This document shows positions 40,770 through 52,735 of a stretch of DNA of 64,000 nucleotides, piece by piece (the stretch's first letter is position 1; every line of letters begins with the position of its first letter). A program made the translations under genes and the position numbers. The notes beneath the pieces were generated by a model that made no database searches, had not been told where the DNA came from, and saw only the letters and a list, made by a program, of their open reading frames with translations. The DNA is from Purshia tridentata (lineage: Eukaryota; Streptophyta; Magnoliopsida; Rosales; Rosaceae), in assembly GCA_003254885.1 (NCBI GenBank), contig QANT01008275.1, forward strand, positions 1 to 64,000, given 5' to 3'.

Positions 40770-43459
40770 GTGAAAGAGTCGTTGCCCTCAAAGCCACTAA
40801 AAAAAGAGAGAAAAGAAAAGGTGAGAGATTCTCTTTTGTCAAGCTATGCAGGCTTTTTGGATATGTCATGTAGCTACCACCTTCCCCTTTTGCAATTTGG
40901 TGACTTTTGGTGTCAAAGAAACTATTTGGTTTTATCTCCTCCATAGGTTCTGGTCCTAGGCCCTTTGGGATTGACCTTGCATTATGGGAAGGCTGCAATA
41001 TGTGTGTGGATCATGTTTAAAAAGAAAGCGTACTAGTTGATGAATGATGACCCTATACAGAGAGTTAGGCATAAGCACTTGTAGAGTGTAATCTTTGCTA
41101 GAACAACAAGGCAAAGCAGAGTAACTGGCATTATGTTCTATTCCATTCCATTCAAATTGCCAAAAGTCGTAGGAACTTGTATGCAGATAATTCAATGCCT
41201 ATGTTTCCCCAACTCTTTGTCGTTACACAGACTTTTTATCATCAAAATGGTGTGCATAAAAGCAGATTCGGTTATATGTGATACATAATATTATTATACA
41301 CTAGAAACCTATATGTGTGTAAAAAGAAATATTAAAATTTGTTGAATGCTAAGAACAGTTGTGCAACTGTCCAATTGCTTCAGAACATAGACCGAACCAC
41401 GAAACCAATAAAAACACGAATTCGATAAAAATTATTTGTACCATATTAAACATTATTGTGATGTTTTAGTTTTACACCTTTCCTAGTCATAGGATTGCTA
41501 GCAAGGAGTTGGCACATTAGTTTAGGTATATCAAGTCCTCGATGAATCAGAACTTGGAAGCTAGAGACTATTTAATTACCAGAGAAAATATTATTATTTG
41601 TGAGTTTAGATACGCAACAGGAGCAGCTGGTGCAACAAATGGACTTTTATGAATTATTGAATTGAGTTTACAACTTTACATTGGGATTTCCTATATACCA
41701 CTCTTTTCAGTTTATTGCTAATTTTTAATTTGAAAATTGGGGCTTTTTAAAAATAAGTAAATAAATAACATGTGGCTTTTCCTGGACCAAGGTTAGGCCA
41801 TCTTGGTGGCCCTGTAGCTTTGAAACAAAGATAGGGCAAAAAGCCTTTACATAAGAAAACATAAATGAATTTGGGGTGGAGCCTAAATACTGCTTCTTGT
41901 TAACCTATGTTTTTTCAAAGCCCATAATACTGCCCAGGCCCCAGGCTCTGCCAACTGGCATGATTTGTGGAGAGTAGATTCTTTACCTAATTTGGTACTC
42001 GTTCTGGTACCAAGCTTTCAATCTTAATCATTGAAAAGAAAGTAGAGAAAGAAAGGAGAAGAGGTGAGAGGGAGATGGCTGAGATTAAAAGTCTAGTACT
42101 GAAACGGATACTAAGTTGGATAAAAAACCTGCTCTCTGATATGTAAATATAAAAGATTGGTTCCCATTATAATTGATATGAATATATATGCACAGTACAG
42201 GCACGCCGTAATATGTCATCATTTTCTTTGAGACAAACACCATGATTTCATTTTGTGCTTTCTTTGCTAAGCCTGCACTAATGATAGGTACATATATGTA
42301 CATGTGCATAAACAGATTCAAATGCTTGGTATATTATATGCAAATTACCATATTTTGTAGTGGGAGGATTATCAGAAAATGACCGCAGATAATGGAAATA
42401 TATGATCTATTGTTTAGATGCTTAATTTTGTGTGTGTTCAAACAAATGCCACATTGAAGTTTAGGGTTCTACATTTTTAGTTTAAGGTTTAACATTTGGA
42501 GTTTATATTAAAAAGATGATTAAATTTAAATGAAAGTTTAAATCTACATAATTTGGGATATAAATACCATATATTAATCAGAAAACATATATAAACTGAT
42601 CAGGACTGAAATTAGTGGATTTGAAATGGGAAAGTGTAATTGGCAACTGGCGAGGGAATAAAATAAAAGTGGCCGCATAAATTGGCTAAACTGGAAGAAA
42701 AACATTTGATAGTAGCCTTTGGGAGACATAGAATTCAATTGACTTTTCACATTACTATTTAGTCTTCACTAGTCGGCTAGCTAGTTGGCATGTTCTTCAC
42801 TCAAATGCAGAGAATTGGCATCAGCAAAATGAAAAAAATTAGATAAGAAGGAAACAAACAATTCTTGGACCAACATTCCACTATATAATAAAGGGTACCC
42901 TTATCACAGAAAGATCAAAGATGGTTATAACAGAAAACCAAGAGCTAGCTTTCAGTTAATTAACAACAAAATATGGGCCTTTTATATCATATGCATGACA
43001 TATAATATGCCTCATCATTAAATATTCATATACCATTGGTTCTATCAAAAGCCAATTGTGTCAACTTCTTACATTGGTCAAGGGAGGAAGCATAAATTAT
43101 ATAATTGGAGATATAATTATAATGCATGTCTCATTCATATCTTGCAGCTCATAATCAATGCAAACAGGTCCTATAAGGATTTGTCAACTATAAGTTTCTC
43201 TATGTAAGTGGCATGTGTTTAGTTTTTGAGTATAGTAATTGTCCAATATGATATCGAAATTATAGTTCCAAAAAATTCAGAGTTTGAAATCTCCAATCCG
43301 CACTTATTATTTCCATTTATTTCATGCATGGTGGACTACACCTTTACCATTTACCTCTCCACCTGTAGATTACAAGATGGGTTATTTGACAACAGGCACT
43401 CCAAGGTGGTGGGCTTCTCTTAAAGCTCCAAGTGGAGTCAAGCTTTCTTTTTAATCTCT
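40770..43459. other. Intergenic DNA between the divergent USP and FRO8 genes
   Basis: These two genes point away from each other, so both promoters lie in this 2.7 kb. The rest is AT-rich with no convincing open frame, RNA gene or mobile element. Confidence 0.5.
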
Positions 43460-43460
43460 T

Positions 43461-43466
43461 TATATA
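43461..43466 (+). promoter_or_regulatory. TATA box of FRO8
   Basis: TATATA in the context CTTTATATAG, 67 bp before the ATG at 43533. This implies a short 5' leader of roughly 35-40 bases. Confidence 0.5.
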
Positions 43467-43532
43467 GAAGTCCTTTTAGTACTTGGTGAATTAAAAAATT
43501 AGTACTTCCTGGCAAAAACGCTAGGAACTGAC

Positions 43533-46500
43533 ATGGCAAAAACCACTCTTCTGGTTCTTCTTAAAGTGCTCATGGCTTCAATATGCGCTGCTTGGGTTTC
43601 TGTTTGGCTTCTAAAGCCAACGCAGCTGTGGACAAAGAAGTGGCATGGAGCTGAAGACAGAGCACGGACTACTTTGTTTGGATATTATGGTACGTACGTA
43701 CATAACTAAGAAATTTCATTTGAATTGGTTTTGCTTTCTGCTAAAAACCTCCATTTTCATATATCTGGGTATTTAAAGCTCACTTGATTGCATGAAAGAT
43801 TTGTCATTTGAGCTCTGTTTACCCAAATGGGGAAAGATGAACAATCACAAATGTATAGTTGTACAAACACTTTGATGGGTATTTTGCAGGTCTTAATTTT
43901 GCTGTGTATACATTCCCTCCTATTGCTTTGGCTATTGTTGGATCTCTCTACTTGAATTTGAAGCCCAGGGAGCCAATAAGGAGGTAGTGCATATTGTTAT
44001 GCCATTAGATTATTATCATCACTCAGATGCCAATTCCATTGGATTATTATCATCACTCAGATGCCAATTTAACTTTAACTTGTGTTTAATTTGGATTAAC
44101 AGAAAAGGGAGGAGATTGGTTGTTGGTTTCTCAAATCCATTGGTAGGGAACAGTCTTCTGGGTATTCTATCAAGTATAGAAATTGTAGCAGTTTTCCTCT
44201 TCATCCTCTTCTTAGCTTGGAACTTTTATGCCCGCATCTCAAACGATTTCAAGAAGTTGAAGCCTTCTATATCACTAACTCTGGCCTCTAAATCACTAAC
44301 TCTGCCCTCTAAATCACCAAGTCTGAGTCTGTGAGTGAATCGAGAACTGTCTATTTTGAACACTTAAGAAAACAGGATTTTCATCATATAATTGATGCTT
44401 TAACTGTATCTGATCAGATGGCAACTCAAGTACCTAAGGGTGGCAACTCGGTTTGGTTTGTTAGCAGAAGTCTGCCTGGCTTTGCTTCTTCTCCCTATAT
44501 TAAGGGGGCTGACCTTATTTCGGTTGCTTGGCATCCAATTTGAAGCTTCAGTCAGATACCATATCTGGCTTGGGACTGCAATGATATTTTTTGCCACTTT
44601 CCATGGTGCAAGCACCTTGTTCATTTGGGGGGTCAGCCACCATATTCAGGAGGAGGTAAATCCTAGTGCTCTCTCTCTTTCTCTTCTTGTGCCTTGCATG
44701 TAGAAATGTCCAGAGTTCAGACCAATATTTCAGTCATTTTGAATTTGTATAGGTATTGGATTTTTGAGTTTACTGATCATTTTGGTGTCATTCATTCAAC
44801 CACAGATGTGGAAATGGCAGAACACCGGGCGGATATACCTTGCTGGGGAGATCTGTCTAGTTACAGGGTTAGTAATTTGGATTACAGCACTTCCTCAAAT
44901 AAGGAGGAAAAAGTTTGAGATATTTTATTACACACACCATCTGTACATGGTTTTCCTAGTATTCTTCTTGTTTCATGCTGGAGACCGGCACTTCTATATG
45001 GTTTTCCCCGGAATTTTCCTATTTGGCCTTGACAAGCTACTTCGGATCATACAATCTAGACCTGAAACTTGCATTCTTTCTGCGCGAATCTTCCCCTGCA
45101 AAGCTATAGAGCTTATTCTGCCAAAAGATCCGGGTAATTTTTTTTCTAGCCCCTATCATCTGAACATGTCTTACTCTTGCATAAGAAAGAATTGAGCAGT
45201 ATACCCCAACAAGTGTTATCTTATACACCATCTGAACATTTCTATGAAACACCACATGCCTCTAATTGCAGGACTCAAGTATACCCCAACAAGTGTTATC
45301 TTTGTGAAGATACCAAGTATATCCAAATATCAGTGGCACTCATTCAGCATTACTTCCAGCTCTAGTGTTGATGAGAACACAATGTCTATGATAATCAAAT
45401 CTGAAGGATCATGGACAAGTTCTCTCAACCATATGATACAAACTGAGCAAAAGTCAGATACTGATCAGATGAAGTGCATACCTATTGCAGTTGAGGGCCC
45501 TTATGGACCCGTCTCCATGGACTTCTTAAGGTGTGTCAAAATTTCACTTAGCATACATTGTTAAACTGCTCAGTTAGGCTTTACACTCTTAAAATTTGGT
45601 CAACATGAATTTGAAATCTTGTGCAGACATGACAGTCTACTTCTTGTTGCCGGAGGAATAGGTTTAACCCCATTTCTGAGCATCTTACAAGAACTCTTTT
45701 CATCCCAAAACAGTGGCAGAAACAGATTCATGCCCAGAATGCAACTTATATATGCTGTGAAGAAGTCCCAAGACATTTGCCTATTGAACTCAATCTCACC
45801 TTCAATCTTCAACCAGTCAGCTGAAAAATGCCATCTGAAAGTAAAAGTATTTGTGACCCAAGAAGAGCAATCTGGTGCAACAGTAAGAGAACTACTAAAC
45901 GAGCTTTCTCAAGTACAAACAGTACACTTTGGTATAAACTGTTCCAAGTATGCAATAAATGGACCGGAAAGTTCAGTTTGGATGGCTGCCATAGCTGGAA
46001 TTTCCTCTATCCTGTTTCTCATCTTTCTCATTATTTTCAACCACATTTTTGTTCCCTCCCAGAAAGTGGTCGTCAAAGAAAAGACTCCATCTTGGGTTGC
46101 AGATCTGCTTATTATATCTTCTTTCATTGCAACGGTAATTTGCAGCATCTGTGTAGCACTTATTATTAGATGGAGAAGGCTAAAGAAACAGAATCCTCCT
46201 ATCCTCCAAAAACAAGGCAAAGACTTGGAAACAAGTTCAACAGAAGCAAGGGATGCTCTTGAGGAACATGAAATCCATTTTGGAGAAAGGCCTGACTTTG
46301 AAGGTACTTATATTCCTTTTCCCAAGTAATCTTTCTCCAATTTCCAAATCTCAAATTTTATTGTTTCTCATACAAGACTAGGATATGTTCTAACATGTGG
46401 TGAACTGAACAGATATCTTTGCAAAGTTTCCAAATGAGACTGGTGGATCTGATGTTGGAGTCCTGGTCTGTGGACCAGAGACTATGAAAGAATCAGTGGC

Positions 46501-46594
46501 AGCAGTATGCCAGCAGAAGTGTGGAGGTTTCAAGATGGGTGCTAAGAAGCAAAAAGCCAATTTCAGCTTCCACTCTCTTAATTTCACACTATAG
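43533..46594 (+). CDS. FRO8: Ferric-chelate reductase / ferric reductase oxidase, FRO8 type
   Basis: A membrane flavocytochrome moving electrons from NAD(P)H through FAD and heme b to Fe(III) or Cu(II). It has 720 residues in eight exons: 43533-43689, 43890-43983, 44103-44330, 44418-44655, 44806-45133, 45272-45530, 45627-46303 and 46413-46594; all phases agree. The start MAKTTLLVLLKVLMASICAA and the phrase KPTQLWTKKWH match Arabidopsis FRO8, thought to be mitochondrial. Multiple membrane helices carry the heme-ligand histidines (YHIWLGTAMIFFATFHG and FYYTHHLYMVF). FAD contact is WHSFSITSSSS, where the family normally has HPFS/T; the Pro is Ser here. NADPH binding is AGGIGLTPF and VLVCGPETM. 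A loop at the end of exon 3 is lengthened by a 21-bp repeat, adding about 14 residues. An AATAAA at 46613 follows the stop closely. Confidence 0.94.
44008..44069. repeat. Short tandem duplication in FRO8 intron 2
   Basis: A 28-bp phrase (GATTATTATCATCACTCAG and following bases) occurs identically at 44008 and 44042, a period of 34 bp. It lies upstream of the 3' splice site and does not touch the coding sequence. Confidence 0.9.
44272..44330 (+). repeat. 21-bp coding repeat at the end of FRO8 exon 3
   Basis: Two near-identical units at 44272-44292 and 44293-44313 (one base different) and a diverged third at 44314-44330, ending exactly at the splice donor. They encode LTLASKS, LTLPSKS and PSLS, in a loop between membrane helices. 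Confidence 0.9.
45157..45302 (+). repeat. Duplicated 3' splice-site region of FRO8 exon 6
   Basis: Two diverged copies lie at about 45157-45222 and 45229-45302. They share the phrase CATCTGAACAT and a 25-bp block containing TATACCCCAACAAGTGTTA. The second block copy is the start of exon 6; the first lies in the intron behind its own AG (ending 45199). The period is 72-80 bp, with a small indel between the copies. Confidence 0.85.
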
Positions 46595-47303
46595 TCACAT
46601 CATAAATACCCCAATAAACAATGTTAAGATAATAGTTAGATTTGCATCCATAAGTGTGCATTCATCAACTCTAGATAATAAATAGATGTCTCTATATATT
46701 GGTCACTTATGTTGGTAACTAGTATACAGATTGGTCACTTGTGAAGTTATGATTAGGCATCCAAAATAATGAATTACAGCATGTACATAATAATGTCTCT
46801 TTTGTAGTATAATTCTGAACATCAATTATTGGAGTGTGCTGTTGTAATGTTTGCCTGTAGTTTATTTATAGAATGGAATTAAGATAAAAATGTTAGTTGT
46901 CAACAAAAGAATCAAATGATTATCATAATATCATATTGGTTAGTGGCTAACTCCACCAAGAAAAGGGGAAAAAAAAAAAATGATCATTATGAATTTTTTT
47001 TTTTTGNATCATTATGAATTTATTTTTTTTGGATTTTCTCATATGGTAAAGAGGAATTTTTTCAAGAGGAGCCAAATCGAATTACATTATTTTTTAAGCA
47101 GCGTGAGTGGTTGGACCATGTCTATCTCGAGCTTAAGTATTAGCACATGCACAATTGTGGGGACAAAAATTAAATTAATGAATATTAGCTCAAACATGTT
47201 CGTCAAAACTTAATCCATTTGAAAAATCAAATATCAATTAGTACAAATTCACAATTTTTATTTCTTGATAAATAAAAAAATCAGAAAACAAAAACATGCA
47301 TAT
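46595..47303. other. Spacer between convergent FRO8 and lectin kinase genes
   Basis: The two genes end facing each other, so this holds both 3' untranslated regions. An AATAAA at 46613-46618 is a likely FRO8 polyadenylation signal. The single N of the window is at 47007, between two copies of ATCATTATGAATTT, which marks an uncertain assembly join. Confidence 0.7.
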
Positions 47304-49301
47304 TCACACTGAAGCCTGGGGTTGGAGTGGTCCAACTTCCTCACCGTAGCTGCCGCCGCCATCAAAGACATTACTATCACCCCGCGCCAACTCTGATAAC
47401 ACCTCGGCGGGCGTGGCCACCTCCGCCGCGGTCTCGCCCACCAAAACCGCCACAATTTCTTGCATACTAGGCCTTCTTTGGGGATCGGGATGGCAACAAG
47501 ACAGCCCAAGCTTCAAAGTAGCCTCCATCTCCTCCTCCTTATACTGCCACTTTATTCTCCGGTCCGCCGCCTCCCCCACCCTTCTTTTCGCATACAACTC
47601 CCTCACCCAATCAATCAGCACCGCCTCCTCCTCCGGTGCCTCCGTCTCTATCGGCCTCCGCCCGCACGCCACTTCCAACAACACCACCCCAAAGCTATAC
47701 ACATCGCTCGCCGCCGTGGGCGACGCCACGGTCGCCAGCTCCGGCGCCAAGTACCCCAACGTGCCAACCACACGTGTGGTATTAGGCACTTCCCCATGTC
47801 CGTACAACTTCGCCAACCCAAAATCACCAAGCCTACCCCTCATTTCGGAGTCCAACAAAATGTTGCTGGACTTTATATCTCTATGCACCACCATTTTGTC
47901 CCAACCGTGGTGGAGATAGTTCAGGCCCTCGGCCACGTCGGCCAGGACACGGCGTCGTTGGGGCCAATCCATAACCTTCTCGGACTTGTCGAAAACCCAC
48001 CTGTTGAGGCTTCCATTAGGCATGTAGTCATACACAAGCATGAGGTCGTTGCCTTTTCTACACCATCCTCGCATTTGGACTAAGTTCTTGTGTTGCAGCC
48101 TCCCCATGCTCGAAATCTCCGCCATGAATTCTCTCATCCCTTGCTTCGAATCGTGGTTCACGCATTTGACTGCGATTTCGGTGTTGTTTTCTAGAGTCCC
48201 CTTGTAAACCTTCCCAAACCCACCAGAACCCAGAAGCTGATCTTGTGGAAAACCACCAGTAGCTTCACTCAGCTCTTCGTAGGAGAATCTATGCGGCCAA
48301 TACTCCAACTCCCAATCTTCGATCTCGTCCTTTTCTTCAGATTCCAACTTCTTCTTTCGCCAGAGCAAGAAAAACCCAGATGCTAAGATGAACACGAAAA
48401 CGAAGCAACCGATTGTGATCCCAGCAATAGCTCCAGCAGACAACGAAGACGATGAAGACTGTAGCTGAAAAACTGGCAAATTGGTTGTGTTAATCTCTCT
48501 TGCATCCCCAGTGTCACTGAAACTCCAAGCCAGAACTCTCTGTGCCTCAATCCACTGCGTTTTGGAAGCTGAAAACCCAACAAACATCTCGGCCGAGACG
48601 TAATTCGCTATCTTGGGATCTCTGTAACTAAGTGTAGGCAGAGAAGGCTTAGACACATTAGCAGGCGCAACAGTGACGTTGATTTCGAAATTGGCACCGT
48701 CGAATTCGATCCAAGCCCGAACGTTCTGACCCGTACGCATCTGAGTCGGAACAAAAACCCCAGCTGAATTATAGTACCCAGCTGACCTTGTAATGGCCGA
48801 TTCAATATTGTTGAGGTCGATTCCGATGTGGTTTCCATCTGGGTCGTTGAACTCCGGGTTTTGGCCGGTGTCGAACTCGACAGCGAGCAGCGGAGCGATA
48901 AAGGGGACGGTGGCGTTGGTGAAGAGGCCGAAGTATTGGCTGGCGAGCGCGTTGGGGGGAGAGGTAGAGTTGGAGAGTACGAAACAAAGGCCGAAGCCGG
49001 GACTGGAAGCAATCTGAGGGAGGATAGAGAAGACGAAGGAGGTCGAGAAGGAGGCGATGGAGGTGGAGTTATTGGATGTGGGTGGTCGCATGGTGAGTTT
49101 GGTGGAGTGGAAGGCGCGGCCTACGGAGAATTGGATGGAGTCGTTGGTGAGGCGGATCGCGGTGGCGTCGACTCGAGCGTCGTTGATGAGAGTGAGGTCG
49201 GTGGCATTGGAGATATTAGTGAAGGAATTGAAGAGAAAGTCGAGGGCAAACGTGGAAGAGAGGGAAAGGAGGAGGAGGAGGAGTACTGTAATGGGTCTCA
49301 T
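47304..49301 (-). CDS. LECRKS1: L-type lectin-domain receptor kinase, S.1 type
   Basis: A plasma-membrane receptor kinase from a single exon, 665 residues from the chosen ATG at 49301. That start gives MRPITVLLLLLLSLSSTFA, a clear signal peptide; an in-frame ATG at 49367 would place 22 charged residues before it. A legume-lectin domain follows (about 20-260: FLFNSF, VEFDTGQN, GNHIGIDLN, AEMFVGFSAS). Then come a membrane helix (AGAIAGITIGCFVFVFILAS, about 290-310) and the kinase: LGSGGFGKVYKG, AVKCV, HRDIKSSN, DFGLAKLYGHG, GTLGYLAPE, DVYSFGVVLLE. Core motifs are all present, so it should be active. The phrases MREFMAEISSMGRLQHKNLVQ and YWPHRFSYEELSEATGGF match Arabidopsis LecRK-S.1 (At1g15530). 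The ligand is unknown; family members act in defence and wall-membrane contact. The gene is intact, and the long frames on the opposite strand are shadows of it. Confidence 0.93.
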   Translation of the reverse strand: MRPITVLLLLLLSLSSTFALDFLFNSFTNISNATDLTLINDARVDATAIRLTNDSIQFSVGRAFHSTKLTMRPPTSNNSTSIASFSTSFVFSILPQIASSPGFGLCFVLSNSTSPPNALASQYFGLFTNATVPFIAPLLAVEFDTGQNPEFNDPDGNHIGIDLNNIESAITRSAGYYNSAGVFVPTQMRTGQNVRAWIEFDGANFEINVTVAPANVSKPSLPTLSYRDPKIANYVSAEMFVGFSASKTQWIEAQRVLAWSFSDTGDAREINTTNLPVFQLQSSSSSLSAGAIAGITIGCFVFVFILASGFFLLWRKKKLESEEKDEIEDWELEYWPHRFSYEELSEATGGFPQDQLLGSGGFGKVYKGTLENNTEIAVKCVNHDSKQGMREFMAEISSMGRLQHKNLVQMRGWCRKGNDLMLVYDYMPNGSLNRWVFDKSEKVMDWPQRRRVLADVAEGLNYLHHGWDKMVVHRDIKSSNILLDSEMRGRLGDFGLAKLYGHGEVPNTTRVVGTLGYLAPELATVASPTAASDVYSFGVVLLEVACGRRPIETEAPEEEAVLIDWVRELYAKRRVGEAADRRIKWQYKEEEMEATLKLGLSCCHPDPQRRPSMQEIVAVLVGETAAEVATPAEVLSELARGDSNVFDGGGSYGEEVGPLQPQASV

Positions 49302-51812
49302 CCGTACAGTTTCCGGCCCCCGCCGGCGAGATGGGAATTGGTCAGAAAATTTCGGTGTAATTGTCACCTTGTTTAATGAACAATTGAACCATTACTGATT
49401 AGTCATTGTAGTTGTGGGCTCGTAGTCATTGATTATTCATTAGGTAGTAGAAATAGAATATTTTTTTACATATAGTTGTTGTTGGTTACTTGTAAATTCA
49501 AATTCACTTATTTTTCGAGTTTTTTGAGTGATTGAAATCCCTTTCATAAGTCTGAAATTTGGGTGTCATTCAATGTGGAGATAGAAGAAAGAAAAAGTTG
49601 GTCAAATCAAAGGTAGCAGATAAGGCCTCGCAACGCAATAGCCGACTTTGGGTACCATGTGGGAGTCAAATTCAAGCTTTTGAATATCAAGTTATGAACA
49701 GGTCAATGGTTTCCTGGGTGTACGACCTTCCAGGTTGCCTCCAAGTCCAACAAAACACTGGGCAACAGTTCTGGGTTTTGTCTTGGGCGGCCTGCTCAGT
49801 GTCTATCCTACCAAGTACCAATCATAGCTCGAATGAAAAAGTGAGGCCCAATTACAGTTAGAGATTGCTCATGGTCATGACTTATAAATTACAATCGCTA
49901 CGTGGCAATGTGAGTCTCATGAACCTCCAGCTCAATTCGTTTATAGATAAGAGTCACCATATATATTATTAGGATCTGAATTCTTTTTTAATCTCTCTAA
50001 TTTTTTAATTAATACGTGTCTTTTGTAATATCTTATGATTTACACTTATTTAGAATTATAATTTAAAAAATTAACAAATTAGAAAAATTAAGAGAAGATC
50101 CGGATCCATATTATTATATTGAATCAAAAATTTTGAATCTTACAAGTGATATATAATATCTCAATAACTGGTCATGGATTGGATTCACCATTTGCCACCA
50201 CCGCCTTGGTCATACAGAAATAATCTTGCCAACCTTGGCCTCAATTGGCCACCACAATAATCCAGTGGACTCTGTTGCTTCTCAACTCTGATGTAACCGA
50301 TGCCAGCCTTCTATAATGACATCTGTGCCATTACTGTCCCTCCACGTGTCAACATTTGATGTTTTTTTACCTTCCGCGTGTCTAGCTATGTGGAAACCAC
50401 CAACCTTCACTCGATTTGATGACTTTTATTTTTTTATTTTTTCTAATAAAAGAAGAAACTCCAATCTACAAGCCCCTAAAACATAACCACCTCAAAATTT
50501 CATGTAAATCGAGATTACAAATTTACGACATAGATGAGGCTCAGACATGAATTTCAATTTCCACGTCATCACTAAATTACAAAGGAATTACAACACCACA
50601 TAGTAAGAAGATAACATGCATATAACTAAATTGATGTTGATAGCCATTCTTCATGCTTTTGCTACCCAATTGATGTCCCTACATATCATATCTCTAAAGA
50701 CTAACGAAATGGGCAATGATGGTCATCATGTTTGTTGAACTTATTTATGTCGGCCTATATGCTTTTCTTCAATTGAACTCTCACATAAGGGCGTGAATAA
50801 CATTGTTAAAATGATAATTTTAACAATTTTCACACTTTTATTTTGTACATTAATTTTGTTCATGCATGCACATCTTTATGTGGTAAGGACAGTAGACTTA
50901 TTAGTTGGAACCAATTAGCAGCATTAATTTGGAAGCAAAATTAGTTATAAGATAATCATGGAAATTAATTAATTTCTTTATTCATAATCAAAGAATGAAG
51001 GTGGCATGCGTGTGATTAGAGGTCCCTATTGCAACATGATTAGAGGGTTCCTATTTCTGAGTTTTTAGGTCTCCTTTGGTAAACCTCCAATCAAGGGATA
51101 GAATCCTCTCAAGTTTGATTTCCTATCCATATGAGAATTTCTTGTCATAATGGGCAACATAATTATTCTTATTTGATTTTTAACACATAAGATATTTATA
51201 TTAATATTTATTTAACTTATTTTATACAATTTAAAGCTCGTAAGTATGGTGTATTTACCATCGTTGCTTTAAAGAAAAATCACAAGAATATTAATCCTTA
51301 TCACGTAGGGTCAACATCAAAAGTGAAGAAATTAGACAAAAGTCATAAGTCTGATGGTCCTAGTGGGGGTCTTTAGGTAGAGAAGATTGAAACCCAAGTT
51401 TGTAAAATAACAGCTGTAATCAGGTGAATAAAAGTTACAAAACAAAAGGTAACGCATTTATTTTTGATTCCATGTGGACTTAGGAATGTCCTGGCCAGAA
51501 TACATTTATTATTTATTATTAATAAAATCGGTTTAACTTTAATTCCAGTTTTGAAACATATCCTTCAGTCACTTCCTTTTCCTAATGCTTCAGGGTACTC
51601 TCGCCACCTAAATGGGCCAGCGAGGCCCATTCAGGCACCCTTTCGTTTACAAAGGACAAGGAATATCCGAATAATAATGGAAGGGCACGTATTATTCACT
51701 ATTCTGAACGCGACTAGGAAACGGTTGCTTGCTTCTTGATTATTAAAATCCCTCCTTCCTTTCTTTGCGTGTGGGGTCTTTTGCTTACGTCACTCTCCTC
51801 TCCCAATCCTCC
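49302..51812. other. Intergenic DNA between divergent lectin kinase and PB1 genes
   Basis: Both neighbours point outward, so this contains both promoters. No protein-like frame is convincing (the plus-strand frames at 49559-49861 and 51464-51739 have no family features). TTACGTCA near 51785-51792, close to the PB1 TATA box, is a plausible bZIP (TGACG) site. Confidence 0.5.
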
Positions 51813-51820
51813 TATAAATA
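51813..51820 (+). promoter_or_regulatory. TATA box of the PB1 gene
   Basis: TATAAATA, about 155 bp upstream of the ATG at 51976. The leader between them is C/T-rich, with a CT run at 51895-51914, typical of plant 5' untranslated regions. Confidence 0.6.
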
Positions 51821-51975
51821 TTCGACAAAACCGCAACCTGAGGTTTGAAGCCCCAAGCCCCCAACTCTCTCTTTCCTCCAACTACAAACCACCCTCCCTC
51901 TCTCTCTCTCTCTCCTCCCTCCTCACTCTGCCTTGAAACTTCGAAAGCAAAAACCAAACACTGTGAGGGTTCGCT

Positions 51976-52735
51976 ATGGACCAAAACAAAGCCACTGAAA
52001 CAGTGAAGTTTCTCTGTAGCTATGGCGGGAAGATTCGCCTTCGTCACTCCGACGGCAACCTCCGCTACGTTGGCGGCCTCACGCGAGTCCTCGCCGTCGA
52101 TGCCTCTATTTCCTTTGGAGGTTTGTTTATTGCTCTTTGATTTGCTCGTTTTCTTTTATATTTTGCTTTATTTTGTCTGATTTGGAGTCGATTTTGATTG
52201 CGCGCTTGAATTTTGGTACTAATTTTTTTATTTTTTATCTTTATGTTATGCAGAGTTAATGGTGAAGCTTGCTGAGTTCTGTGGCTACTCTGTGACTTTG
52301 AGGTGTCAATTGCCGGACGGCGACTTGGAGACCTTGATTTCGATCAAGTCCGACGAGGATTTGGCGAACATTCTCGAAGAGTACGACCACGCTTCTTCGT
52401 CTTCGCCTCGTCCCCTCAAGATCAGAGCCATTCTTTCGCCGCTGAAATCGATGAAGCAAATCTCGCCTACTCCGTCCATGGCTGCGAGCAGCAGTGATTC
52501 GTCCCCTTCGAAATCGGTCTTTTCTTCGAAATCGGTATTCTCCGCCATCGATTCGCCTCCAAAAGGGTACCACTCGCCGCCGTTTGGACACGCCGTTAGT
52601 TTTCAGAGAGGGCCTTCTGGAACTGGAAGAGTCTGCTACTATCCCTGCCACGTCCAGCGAAGCCCCTGCGAGATTCCGTACCATCATCACCGTTATCATT
52701 ATCCTGTTCTTCACTCCAATGACTACTGGCGTTGA
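51976..52735 (+). CDS. Small PB1-domain protein
   Basis: A 208-residue protein in two exons, 51976-52120 and 52254-52735 (phase 1 junction inside SFG-G-ELMVK). A single PB1 (Phox/Bem1) domain covers about residues 8-100. It has the basic strand KFLCSYGGKIRLRHSDGNLRYVGG, with the conserved Lys, and the acidic loop LPDGDLETLISIKSDEDLANILEEY, so it could pair head-to-tail with other PB1 domains. The C-terminal half is disordered: a serine run with repeats of SPSKSVFSSKSVFS, then a histidine- and tyrosine-rich end (HHHRYHYPVLHSNDYWR). Plants have many such PB1-only proteins of unknown role; larger relatives are kinases or NBR1-like. Start choice: first ATG after the C/T-rich leader, directly before the domain. 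The gene is intact. Confidence 0.88.

Noticed and set aside
48828-49376. 182-codon plus-strand frame rich in E, G and R
   Set aside because: It is the antisense of the lectin domain coding region, a shadow caused by codon bias.
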